A stretch of DNA of 64,000 nucleotides from a virus. The stretch is from positions 1 through 64,000 of IMG/VR virus record IMGVR_UViG_3300027836_000009; one strand, written 5' to 3'. The notes beneath the pieces are model-generated. The model was not told where the DNA came from. It did not search any database and worked only from the letters and a program-made list of their open reading frames with translations. Position 1 is the stretch's first letter. Each line of letters starts with the position of its first letter. Below, piece by piece: positions 52,401-58,936 of this stretch. Both the position numbers and the translations under genes were made by a program.

Positions 52401-52860
52401 ATCATTACAAGTTTATTTTTATGAAGGCATAAATCCAAATGCTGGTGAACCTGGATGGTATCCTGCAGCTTCGTTAGCGCCTGCTTATTCATTTTTTAAT
52501 GACCCAGCTTTTAGTAATGTTTTAGAAGCTGAAACACAATCTAATCGTTTACCTTATGAATCAGCAATAGGCGGATCTTGGAGATGGGAAGATTCAATTA
52601 TAGGAACGCTACCTGCAAAAATACCACAAGGCACAAGCGTTTTACTTACACCGGATGCAAGTAAAATAGCAGGAAAAACAAAATTTGGTTGGAAGATATA
52701 TGAAGATTCAAATCTTCTTGTCGAAACAACTGACCCAACTATCTTATGGGAATTTTCATACCCGGGTAAGTTCACTGTTGAATTAACCATAGAAGATACA
52801 AACGGTAATGTAAGAATAGATACGAAAAAAGATTTCTTTGAAGTTTATGGCGAAAACTAA
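46405..52860 (+). CDS. Giant baseplate wedge/tail protein, gp7-position (2151 aa)
   Basis: Placed right after the gp6-like gene, where T4 has gp7. Around residues 470-500 it reads IWPYVGSYRGLVNIVNWFGYYD, a helix-rich segment like the part of gp7-type proteins that binds the wedge. Beta-rich repeats with a recurring TWDD-x3-W motif (about residues 890, 1210, 1690) and PKD-like modules (for example YTDIKPIDELINH and the C-terminal FSYPGKFTVELTIEDTNGN) follow. It is about twice the size of T4 gp7. Likely a peripheral baseplate or fibre-bearing protein. Confidence 0.6.
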   Translation: MLLTNRFKLFNKQGYNLNPDYTSPIGVIINDPEGIGYGAVINAYTNPSGEITYVEILSGGSDYSTDTYFEFFDEFTGSRFVTSTSDITLSVTGEILSFIIPISSNNKGFTYPSTTFFVNEFLEPVSTGLIATDHIFVIENVFDSDGRETYTKPRVEEYGPFNIASYSSNGLTANIKIETFAITGSVLGGNLNRIVGIPALLIPNLKVGMYLIGTGIPTNTKITEINTTYNYITVSNNLVLTGAYSFTCYEPHNLRKGNKIRIFDTSSPTLLDGEQVVTGVTITDIYFASTQTISTTVTSTTQFGVIPVYSAYLTPSSDSEFFLFDVSYNVDYPTINKRKQVYFQLNNASLASPADSIPSGTNTIYQRTVNEYIHKESLQFNIGLQSDVEGVYTAQIMIDDITYPTPKKIFVGLYEGETIPEDERLGSLLENFGRDVDMEEELIMRDSDVNEDRVDNKLLNEKRKEMLLEGDNIWPYVGSYRGLVNIVNWFGYYDIRIKEYWLNVNIEDEYYGKYRQMEIPFQLKDKAKESEMISLLPSSHYKKTNKFGLYYDIVRNSGEFDEFGVPVTEDAFAYTNEEVLIKLFALKRYLKNKFLPLNTRIVDITGEGVYYERYAVNSWYDPNVYLNIELTRDIDFKTNSPVQIIDARPFDNNDGMTSPDMNTLVSNYYNQFKISDAFIDNPGGPYYGVIPLVSFVGNSVNQPRGIVKMKGNVASITFASVTGTGYLAGDVITLAGGSYINPIRLTVTNVNANGGVIDADILAGPDQGSLYASLPPTFYQALVLRPSGTTFFVPNATGFNCLATDIPLIAEDIYFYDRFDSGETFSTLPTAVFSPAIGGISALLDVTTVPGTPIGYFTDTDTVDPWVDAPGIPVGGPLNLSTSFDVTWDDMQYVWKDLSGASDASFKAWVDGQLQAIEILNPGTDYAYAPDIFVSGGGGFGGTADSSIINGKIKILEYEILTVSNSVGINDLITVTPALPVAGLYQVSINKIVKSPNVPDGTMTSIVNQPLDEIELSLYDGSAITTALAPGDKIYIHEGINVLTSGTYLESPTVSANGGRGDSYTWDKMGRYDMYQMAWRISLTGPENPNQQFNYYTDIKPIDELINHTVLLPYEGVYAVEMVIYDTDNNFLIKRKDITVTMPYANFSFVARFVTDCVDTWDDLAQVPTPVFSQTPGQLNPPDNEGPLYDWDHATGRWVNPVFNPTTWDDSEITWNHLEGGPLSVFNDYNFPLENPLEVIQISAEDNLEYYVLSYKDSTTNPAVVNPTISVFGQRPYPKIEPLINPNDWIFIRRDDVTYQLEVLYTDYSVANETKIELTTTPPLAFTQNPTTWEVLREIGGTIVLKGNQIYDPITNPTGIEIGKYIRLIGVDDVPKQKRVGIVGKDNYAGNPNYIVLNGDVNNYTKGGEIGKIYKIRNYDSANGNLNWNSVESTSAWVVRPGITDNVEKNKYVGKLYINSSIEVGCLPAVPSSEIRPGFTNIIIFVQLDGKIIYEQRLRTLHTFFDTSNTGVIYDVWNGAGVNYNGIHVIDISTVDGGELFNLNAQLADWFTAGASIWLEYEYNEFPTRTYLGLGSAGVPEVYMDFNMFPPSGEFISADLSSFPASSLPFTGWYYDHGIATGDYSLYVVNTGTWRNGLGTIITVDDSASELLRSSSSFTAYQYDFDTDNSEKYIGSLTKTWENSQLINWTEACNQSWDTYDYQDNLGCNFNLSKIAQNGGIQMNNDISFLFTGIVGGMSPAQQWSQALYELRKTDNPSLSRFSYQLNSVSDMKFILGRVDTYTDPTKIFDYQTSGPTPVVGDVIVAENVGPAQDIVNVTSDLELANPIPKKVAFTATATAGDYSIKNITGLMESEIYIGDTITGPGLPVTPSTGATVLEIYAYDGVVRTLRLSEPASVNATWNTYYLEWVTPANSLLGLQHLLENGTFLIDAFANTPSVDQLGWLIGQNGIEFYNEVTRSNDPISHTYPIKNLYHNVGYGIGKVGGFLTGMKELVINERSLQVYFYEGINPNAGEPGWYPAASLAPAYSFFNDPAFSNVLEAETQSNRLPYESAIGGSWRWEDSIIGTLPAKIPQGTSVLLTPDASKIAGKTKFGWKIYEDSNLLVETTDPTILWEFSYPGKFTVELTIEDTNGNVRIDTKKDFFEVYGEN

Positions 52861-54259
52861 TAGATTAATAATTAATGTGCCTGACGCTTTATTAAAAGCT
52901 CAAGACCAATTTTTAAGAACACCTTCTATTGAAGATGGTAATAGTGATGATGTGCTACAAGGAAAGATATACACATCTGAGTTAACAATTAATGATAACT
53001 ATAGTGTAAATTATACATCAAGTATAACAAAAGTTGACTTTCAAAATATAAAGTCAGGAAATTTTTACATTGTTAACATACATTGTTCATATCTTGCGCA
53101 ACAAGCAAGCGTAGCAGCAACAAATCCTGGACTATACGGGTCTGAATTAATAAAAACAGGTGAGCCGTTCACAATTATAAGTTCAACTGGTGATTATGTA
53201 AGAGGTGTTGTTTCGGAAATTGTTGAAATTATACCTACGCAATTACAATCTAATTATCCTGAAGTTTGGGAGTATAATTTTGAACTTTCATGTATTATTG
53301 CGCAAGGCAATCCTAAAGAAATCTCGCCAGGCCAGTGGTTTATTTGGAAAAGACAAATGTATCAAGATCATTCAACATTTAATGAAGCATATCCGCCAGT
53401 TAATTTAACTGCGTCTTTTAATTCAACGACAAAAGAAATCTTCTTTTATTGGGATGATGTTAATCAATCAAGTAGAACTTACAGGCTACAGCTAAGAGAC
53501 CCATCAGATAGTATTACCCCTTACATATATAAAACACAAGTTCATGGCCCGCTATCAAATAGCGATACTTCGTTAAAAGCTTTTGTTAATAATGGAAATG
53601 TACAAACAATTAAAATAGTTGAGCCGGGCGTAGGTTTAAATTCCAATCGTTCTTTAATAATTAAAGGAGTTGGAACAGGCGCAGTTTGGGCAACTCGTCT
53701 TGATAATAAAGGAGCATTAATGATAAACACGTTTGATGTTTGTGCCATATCTGGTTCTGCAAATCCTTCATACCTTGAACTTGGTTTATTTGCAAGAAAG
53801 ACACGTCCTGAATATGGCGGCACATATCCGCTACCTACAATTAATTCATACATTGAAGGTTTACCGCCTTTAGGCACAACAACAAATTTTTATGTGCATT
53901 CTATATTATATTCAGGCAGACAATTTGGAATTGAGGTTCGCGATGCTGATACAGGATTGGGGGTAGACATTACACAAGAATGGTATGATGAAGTTCTTAA
54001 ATCTGAAATCAAAACACATGATGGTGTATATAAAATACAAAACGGATCAGGATATAATTACAGAACATTGGCTAGTGTAAAAACTATACCTAATGGCGTT
54101 CGTGCTTATTGGGATCCCGTTTTTGGAGTACCTACCAATTCAGCTCCGTTTAATTATTCAACAAATAAACTCTGGGCTTGGTCAGTATCCGCAACATATG
54201 ATGAGATAAATAAACTATACACAGAATGGACAGCAGAAGAATACATAAACCTAGCATAA
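52847..54259 (+). CDS. Baseplate protein, gp8-position (470 aa)
   Basis: ATG 52847 (14-nt overlap) is favoured over TTG 52838. Contains a fibronectin-III-like module (PPVNLTASFNSTTKEIFFYWDD, RTYRLQLRD) at about 190-245 and beta-rich surroundings. By order (gp25, gp6, giant wedge, this gene) it takes the position of T4 gp8; sequence similarity to gp8 is not evident to me. Confidence 0.5.
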   Translation: MAKTNRLIINVPDALLKAQDQFLRTPSIEDGNSDDVLQGKIYTSELTINDNYSVNYTSSITKVDFQNIKSGNFYIVNIHCSYLAQQASVAATNPGLYGSELIKTGEPFTIISSTGDYVRGVVSEIVEIIPTQLQSNYPEVWEYNFELSCIIAQGNPKEISPGQWFIWKRQMYQDHSTFNEAYPPVNLTASFNSTTKEIFFYWDDVNQSSRTYRLQLRDPSDSITPYIYKTQVHGPLSNSDTSLKAFVNNGNVQTIKIVEPGVGLNSNRSLIIKGVGTGAVWATRLDNKGALMINTFDVCAISGSANPSYLELGLFARKTRPEYGGTYPLPTINSYIEGLPPLGTTTNFYVHSILYSGRQFGIEVRDADTGLGVDITQEWYDEVLKSEIKTHDGVYKIQNGSGYNYRTLASVKTIPNGVRAYWDPVFGVPTNSAPFNYSTNKLWAWSVSATYDEINKLYTEWTAEEYINLA

Positions 54260-54813
54260 ACGAAATTTCAATAAAAGGGAAACGATCTGAAAAGCTTGCT
54301 ATATTTGACTTAGATGATACGCTCATCATTTCACAAGCGAAGATACAGGTCATAGATCCTAAATCGGGGAGGGTTCTTAAATCCCTTACACCGGAACAAT
54401 TTAACCATTATGTACATGATCACAATCACGCATTATCATTTACTGAATTTGAGGATGCGGAAATTTTGAGAAGATCTACATTTATAACAGAGATATTGGA
54501 AAAGTTATTAAATTTTTACACCAGCGGAGTACATGTCTCAATTGTAACAGCAAGATCTAATACAAAACTGATTCGTGATTTTTTCTTAGAAAAAGGAATA
54601 AACATTCACCCGGATTTGGTGTTTGCCGTAAATGATCCCAGGTATAATTTTAAAGGTAATGTTGCCGAAAAGAAAAAGCAAGCAATACACGGGCTCATAG
54701 AATACGGTTATAAAGATTTAGTTTTCTTTGACGACAACGATGACAATCTCCGATTAGCAAAAGAAATTGAAAAGGAGAAAGATGTCAAAGTTGAAACTGT
54801 CAAAGTTGGTTGA
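54226..54813 (+). CDS. HAD-like phosphatase, polynucleotide 3'-phosphatase type
   Basis: Overlaps the previous gene by 34 nt. LAIFDLDDTLI gives the DxDxT nucleophile motif, SIVTARSN is motif II, and VFFDDNDDNLRLA motif IV. Spacing resembles the phosphatase half of T4 polynucleotide kinase and other phage HAD enzymes. It lacks a kinase P-loop. A nucleic-acid end-healing function is a possibility; a small-molecule phosphatase is the alternative. Confidence 0.75.
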   Translation: MDSRRIHKPSINEISIKGKRSEKLAIFDLDDTLIISQAKIQVIDPKSGRVLKSLTPEQFNHYVHDHNHALSFTEFEDAEILRRSTFITEILEKLLNFYTSGVHVSIVTARSNTKLIRDFFLEKGINIHPDLVFAVNDPRYNFKGNVAEKKKQAIHGLIEYGYKDLVFFDDNDDNLRLAKEIEKEKDVKVETVKVG

Positions 54814-54853
54814 AATTATATAGGACGAGATCCTATGCAAAAAATAAAAGATT

Positions 54854-55642
54854 ATGGCAAGACCTAAAAATAAAGCCAAGACAGATGAATACTTTGATGA
54901 AGTATTTCCACTTGGATATACATCTTCATCACAAACATCAAACAAGTTTAATCTTGATAAGATTACGGTTGATTTGAAATGTAAAAATCCAAACCAAAAA
55001 ACTTTTATTAACTTAATCAGTGATAACAAAATTACAATCGCTGCTGGCCCTGCAGGAACAGGGAAAACATATCTTGCTTGCGCACAAGCATTGAAAATGT
55101 TAAAGTCAGATCCAAAATTTAAAAGAATAATACTTGTAAAAAGTGTAACGGTTTTAGAAGGCGAAGAAATAGGATTCCTAAAAGGAGATATGAAAGAAAA
55201 AATGTATCCTTTTACAATTTCTTTTCTTGATAACTTTCACAAACTTATTGGAGAAGGCATAACACAAATCATGCTTGACATGGGACTTATTCAAGTTCTA
55301 CCATTAGCTTATATTCGTGGTCGTTCAATTGACAACGCAATCATAATCGTTGACGAAGCTCAAAACATTACTAAAAAGAATATGAGGTCTACATTGACCC
55401 GTATCGGTACTGATTCTATAATGATCATTACAGGTGATACTAAACAAATTGATATGAAGAATCATCAGATGTCTTCACTCGAATTGGTTGTTCACTTATT
55501 TGCCGATAAGCCTAATATAGGAGTATTGGAATTTGATAAAAATGATATCGTTAGGGATCCTATCGTTATGTTAATCGAACAAACTTTTGATGATTGGGAA
55601 GAATCCCAAACAACTACACATCCTAAAAAGGATATTTCGTAA
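54854..55642 (+). CDS. phoH: PhoH-family ATPase
   Basis: AAGPAGTGKTY (63-73) is the Walker A and IIIVDEAQN the Walker B of the PhoH family; KSVTVLEGEEIGFLKGD and IMIITGDTKQID are further signatures. At 262 residues it is a typical single-domain phage PhoH, a superfamily-1-like ATPase with presumed RNA-related helicase function. Its 3' end overlaps the convergent SET-domain gene by 20 nt. A leader hairpin is not seen; a weak TTATATAG lies 30 nt upstream. Confidence 0.92.
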   Translation: MARPKNKAKTDEYFDEVFPLGYTSSSQTSNKFNLDKITVDLKCKNPNQKTFINLISDNKITIAAGPAGTGKTYLACAQALKMLKSDPKFKRIILVKSVTVLEGEEIGFLKGDMKEKMYPFTISFLDNFHKLIGEGITQIMLDMGLIQVLPLAYIRGRSIDNAIIIVDEAQNITKKNMRSTLTRIGTDSIMIITGDTKQIDMKNHQMSSLELVVHLFADKPNIGVLEFDKNDIVRDPIVMLIEQTFDDWEESQTTTHPKKDIS

Positions 55643-56075
55643 TATAACCAATTTTTGAATTAAACCAATGTTCGCCGTATGAAACAAATAACTGTTCTTC
55701 GGCGGATATTGGTTTTATTGTTTTTATACCAATAAGATTAAGTTCGTAGTCAGCAATAAACTGACAATTATTATCATCTTTATGATTATACAGAGCCACC
55801 CATCCCATTGGGAATCCACCGTCTGCTTGCCAGTTCACAGTGTATTGGTCAAGTTTTAAATCTCCGTTTGGAATTCCTTCAGCTTGACAAGACCAAATTG
55901 CTATTTCCATTAACTGTCGTGGATAAACAACAACAGGAGCTATTTCAATAATAACTCCGTCGTTGATGTTTTCTTTTGTAAAAATCCCCCAGCCGCCTAT
56001 TTGTGGAACTGACTGAATTTCTAATCTCGAATCTATAAAAGGTTTATAATTCGAGTCCTGAAGATTTTTTTGCAT
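55623..56075 (-). CDS. SET-domain protein, putative lysine methyltransferase
   Basis: On the minus strand, a 150-residue minimal SET domain: GGWGIFTKENINDGVII (27-43, the G-x-G and I-x-x-G signature), ALYNHKDDNN (94-103, the N-H-x3-N SAM-binding core), ISAEEQLFVSYGEHWF (124-139, E-E-L-x-x-x-Y-G). It should transfer methyl groups from SAM to lysines of a target protein. It is the second gene of a minus-strand pair and overlaps the end of phoH tail to tail. A viral single-SET protein resembles vSET of chlorella viruses in size. Confidence 0.8.
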   Translation of the reverse strand: MQKNLQDSNYKPFIDSRLEIQSVPQIGGWGIFTKENINDGVIIEIAPVVVYPRQLMEIAIWSCQAEGIPNGDLKLDQYTVNWQADGGFPMGWVALYNHKDDNNCQFIADYELNLIGIKTIKPISAEEQLFVSYGEHWFNSKIGYITKYPF

Positions 56076-56334
56076 TACAAGTACTTTTTAAATTTTCAGG
56101 AAAATCTGGTACTTGAGAATAAACAAACTCAGGTACTTTCCCACATTTTTTACAAATGACAACATCCATAGGTAGATATTCTTCTTTGCCACTTGGACTC
56201 AATAATGCTGGTAATCTTTTAAATATAGATACAGATTCAAATAGCTGTGGTTCCTCATCACATCCTACCCATTCTAATGTTCGTGGATCGACTCTCATCT
56301 GTCCTAATCCATCTTCTTTTCCTAGATTCATCAT
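56044..56334 (-). CDS. Small Cys-containing protein upstream of SET gene (96 aa)
   Basis: Minus-strand gene overlapping the SET gene by 32 nt, so the two are one operon. VICKKCGK plus a later STCNAKK could form a small zinc knuckle. DPRTLEWVGCDEEPQ looks conserved in type. No known family; possibly a partner of the SET protein. Confidence 0.6.
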   Translation of the reverse strand: MMNLGKEDGLGQMRVDPRTLEWVGCDEEPQLFESVSIFKRLPALLSPSGKEEYLPMDVVICKKCGKVPEFVYSQVPDFPENLKSTCNAKKSSGLEL

Positions 56335-56460
56335 TCTTTCTTTTCTTATGTTTCTACTGTTGTTTACTATCTTAGTCTACCTACTTCAATCTATCTATCC
56401 TTCCACCTGACTAACCGTATAGTTTTTATACATAGTTTGTAAATAGTTCTGTCTAATATG

Positions 56461-56486
56461 AACTAATTAAAGAAAAATGTATATAA
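56461..56486 (+). promoter_or_regulatory. Class I phage promoter motif (AACTA-N12-TGTATATAA)
   Basis: AACTA at 56461-56465 and TGTATATAA at 56478-56486, 21 nt upstream of the exonuclease ATG, in the divergent gap 56335-56507. No class I or II motif was found for the minus-strand pair in that gap. Confidence 0.65.
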
Positions 56487-56507
56487 AAATTAAAATAAAT
56501 TAAAATT

Positions 56508-57230
56508 ATGTTTAGTGAAAGTAAATTAAAAACAATGCTGTTCTTTGATATTGAAACAGCTGGTAAGTATTCAAACTACGAAGAATTTGAAAACGCAGAT
56601 CCTGCAGGTGCTGAGATGTGGCATAAGAAAATGAATCGTCAAAAAATTGAAGACTACAAAAAAGGTTATGAACAAAACGTTGCTCTTTATCCAGAGTTTG
56701 GACAAATCGTAACAATGTCGTATGGCTTATGGAATCCTGATAAATATGCAGGAGGGAACGGTTATAATGTAGGTTCAATAACATTAGATGACGGCGATAC
56801 TGAATATGATTCTTTAAAAAGAATTGCGATGGTATTTCATAATGCATCAGCAAACGGTTTAGTTCCTACCGGCTGGAATATCAAAAACTTTGACGTTCCG
56901 TGGATTGTTCGTAAATTACATAATGTAGGATTACAAGTTCCATCTTGCTTAAGTACTTATGATAAAAAGCCTTGGGAAGTTGGTGTTATTGATTTAAAAG
57001 AAATGTGGAAAAGTAATTCAAGTCTTGATGTAACTTTTGAAGAAGCTGCTTATAGTATGGGAATCCCAACTCCTAAAGATGACATTGATGGAAGTCAAGT
57101 ACATGAAACATATCATAATTATGGATTGGATAGAATTCAAACTTATTGTGAAAAAGACGTTAAGACAATGATTCATCTTGTTACTGCTATTTCAAAAATT
57201 TACAACCCAGGAGTATTAAAAACTGTTTAA
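56508..57230 (+). CDS. DnaQ/DEDD-type 3'-5' exonuclease
   Basis: LFFDIETAG (11-19; Asp14, Glu16) is Exo I, GWNIKNFDVPWIVRKL with its Asp is Exo II, and YCEKDVKTMIHLV near the C-terminus is Exo III with the final Asp. The 240-residue protein has no polymerase domain. It probably trims DNA or RNA 3' ends in replication or repair. Followed 1 nt later by a DNA glycosylase gene, so a small DNA-repair operon. Confidence 0.85.
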   Translation: MFSESKLKTMLFFDIETAGKYSNYEEFENADPAGAEMWHKKMNRQKIEDYKKGYEQNVALYPEFGQIVTMSYGLWNPDKYAGGNGYNVGSITLDDGDTEYDSLKRIAMVFHNASANGLVPTGWNIKNFDVPWIVRKLHNVGLQVPSCLSTYDKKPWEVGVIDLKEMWKSNSSLDVTFEEAAYSMGIPTPKDDIDGSQVHETYHNYGLDRIQTYCEKDVKTMIHLVTAISKIYNPGVLKTV

Positions 57231-57231
57231 T

Positions 57232-58059
57232 ATGCCTGAATTAGCAGAAGTAAAAATAATGTCCGACTTCATTAATAATGTTGTCGGCATTGACCCATTT
57301 TTTGAAGTTGTTGAAAAATCAGAAGTTTCAAAAGTAAAAACTGATCTTGATGTTTTTGAAGGAGGAATCTTTGCTATTTCTGCTCAATCACGTGGAAAGG
57401 AATTAATGCTTAATCTTGAACTTGTTGGCGGTGACATTAATGGCGTTTTAATGAAAAGACTATCTTGTTCAATGGGTATGAGCGGTAATTGGATTTACAT
57501 AAAGAAAGATAGTGCAAAATTAGAAACAGCTTTAAAACATGCGCATTTAAGATTCATAAGTACTCGAGGCAATTACTTAATTCTCTATGACGTAAGAAGA
57601 TTCGCAAAGTGGAAATGGGCAGATACTTGGAATAAAGGCAGAGGTAACTGTCCGCTAATTGAATATAATGATTTTAATCTTGTTTTAAGAACAAACATAT
57701 TTAAACATAAAGATTTTAATAAACCTATTTGCGAAGTTTTAATGAATCAGAAATGGTTTAACGGTGTTGGTAATTATTTAAGAGCTGAAATACTTTATCG
57801 GTTAAACATTAATCCTTTTCAGTCCGCCAACCAATTAACAGATCAAGATGTTGATCTTTTATGTACAATTACACATCTTTGTGTTAGAGATGCATATCAA
57901 TTAGGTGGTGGCCAATTAAAAGATTGGTATAATCCTAATGGTATAAGTGGTGATACATTTAAAGAATGGGTTATGTGTTATGGCAAATTAAGTTCAATGG
58001 TTGATAAAACAGGCCGCAAGTTTTGGTATGATCCAAAATGGGAATCTTACCGAGTTTAG
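57232..58059 (+). CDS. Fpg/Nei-family DNA glycosylase (zincless finger)
   Basis: MPELAEV gives the catalytic Pro2 and Glu3. RGKELML has Lys56, DVRRFAKW (120-127) equals the Fpg DPRRF motif and NGVGNYLRAEILYRLNI (177-193) is the helix-two-turn-helix. The C-terminal finger (WVMCYGK ... KTGRKFWYDPKW) lacks the four cysteines, so it is a zincless finger like that of NEIL1. It removes damaged bases with beta/delta elimination. In hypermodified phage DNA it might spare or recognise the modified bases. Confidence 0.88.
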   Translation: MPELAEVKIMSDFINNVVGIDPFFEVVEKSEVSKVKTDLDVFEGGIFAISAQSRGKELMLNLELVGGDINGVLMKRLSCSMGMSGNWIYIKKDSAKLETALKHAHLRFISTRGNYLILYDVRRFAKWKWADTWNKGRGNCPLIEYNDFNLVLRTNIFKHKDFNKPICEVLMNQKWFNGVGNYLRAEILYRLNINPFQSANQLTDQDVDLLCTITHLCVRDAYQLGGGQLKDWYNPNGISGDTFKEWVMCYGKLSSMVDKTGRKFWYDPKWESYRV

Positions 58060-58066
58060 CAATTAG

Positions 58067-58074
58067 ATATATAA
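58067..58074 (+). promoter_or_regulatory. Class II (late-type) promoter motif ATATATAA
   Basis: Twenty-nine nt before the first gene of the terminal structural run, directly after the glycosylase stop. Confidence 0.45.
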
Positions 58075-58103
58075 AACAAATCATAAGAAAATAACTTAGA
58101 AAA

Positions 58104-58919
58104 ATGGCAAACATTTCAATCACGGAATTGTTAGGAGGGGATAATATCGCAGGATCTCGTATAACAATTAACGACAACTTCAAAAAATTAACAAACGCAA
58201 TCAATACTCTTGAAGGACGTTTGGACACTTCTTTTAACCCAGGTGGAGCCTTAAATGTAGGTAACGCAATTATTAAGAAGTACACTAATCCTGCATCAGC
58301 ACAAATATTTACATGTGAAGCTACTGGTTTATTCCAAGGCAATTTAAATGTCGCATTAAGTTTAGGTGTTACGCAAAGTATAACAGTTGCACAAAGCTTA
58401 ACTGTTAATAAAAATATAACTTTTGATGGTTCAGCTGTTGGCGGTGGAACATTAACATCTGCAGTGCCTTCAACTTTTTCTAATGAATTCCGTATTTCAC
58501 AATTAGGAACAGGTGGTTTATTGTTAGATCCACAAACTTTAACAGGAGGCACAACAACAAGAACAATGGCTCCAGGCACGTTAAATAACAGATCAGTGTT
58601 AAGACTTAACTTGTCAGCTTATACTGGTACAGCACCATCTGATTGTGATACTATTAATTTACCAGCAGGTAATTTAGGACAAATTGTAACTATCTTTATA
58701 CAAACACCAATTACATCAGGCATTTCATTAAGTACATTTACAATCGGAACTGCAAATTTAGCAACTTCTGCGCCAATTGAATTTAAAGCAATATCAAGTC
58801 TATCTTTTGCAAGTACAGACGTTAAAAAATTAGCGGTAACGTTATTTTATGATAATTCTGGTTGGAGAGTAATAAGTGCAGCTAATCCAGGTGATAGCGT
58901 ATACTCAATTGAATACTAA
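58104..58919 (+). CDS. Virion protein, fibre-like beta-rich (271 aa)
   Basis: The start ISITELLGGDNIAGSRITINDNFKKL, with a following helix (TNAINTLEGRLD), is typical of phage fibre or tail proteins that trimerise. The rest is Thr/Ser/Gly/Ala-rich repeated beta strands (LNVALSLGVTQSITVAQSLTV). Likely a trimeric fibre or head decoration; no enzymatic motif. Confidence 0.6.
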   Translation: MANISITELLGGDNIAGSRITINDNFKKLTNAINTLEGRLDTSFNPGGALNVGNAIIKKYTNPASAQIFTCEATGLFQGNLNVALSLGVTQSITVAQSLTVNKNITFDGSAVGGGTLTSAVPSTFSNEFRISQLGTGGLLLDPQTLTGGTTTRTMAPGTLNNRSVLRLNLSAYTGTAPSDCDTINLPAGNLGQIVTIFIQTPITSGISLSTFTIGTANLATSAPIEFKAISSLSFASTDVKKLAVTLFYDNSGWRVISAANPGDSVYSIEY

Positions 58920-58936
58920 AAAATTAGAGACCTTAA

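Noticed and set aside
56335-56507. Search for a promoter of the minus-strand SET operon
   Set aside because: Neither the two-box motif nor ATATATA(A/G/C) nor a reversed TAnnTTTG was found on the minus strand; only a GATAGATAGATT run and a small GTATA/TATAC inverted repeat were seen.
57971-58579. Minus-strand open frame of 202 codons
   Set aside because: Spans the 3' end of the glycosylase gene, a promoter-bearing gap and the 5' half of a virion gene on the other strand; composition (Val/Pro/Lys-rich) is that of a shadow frame.
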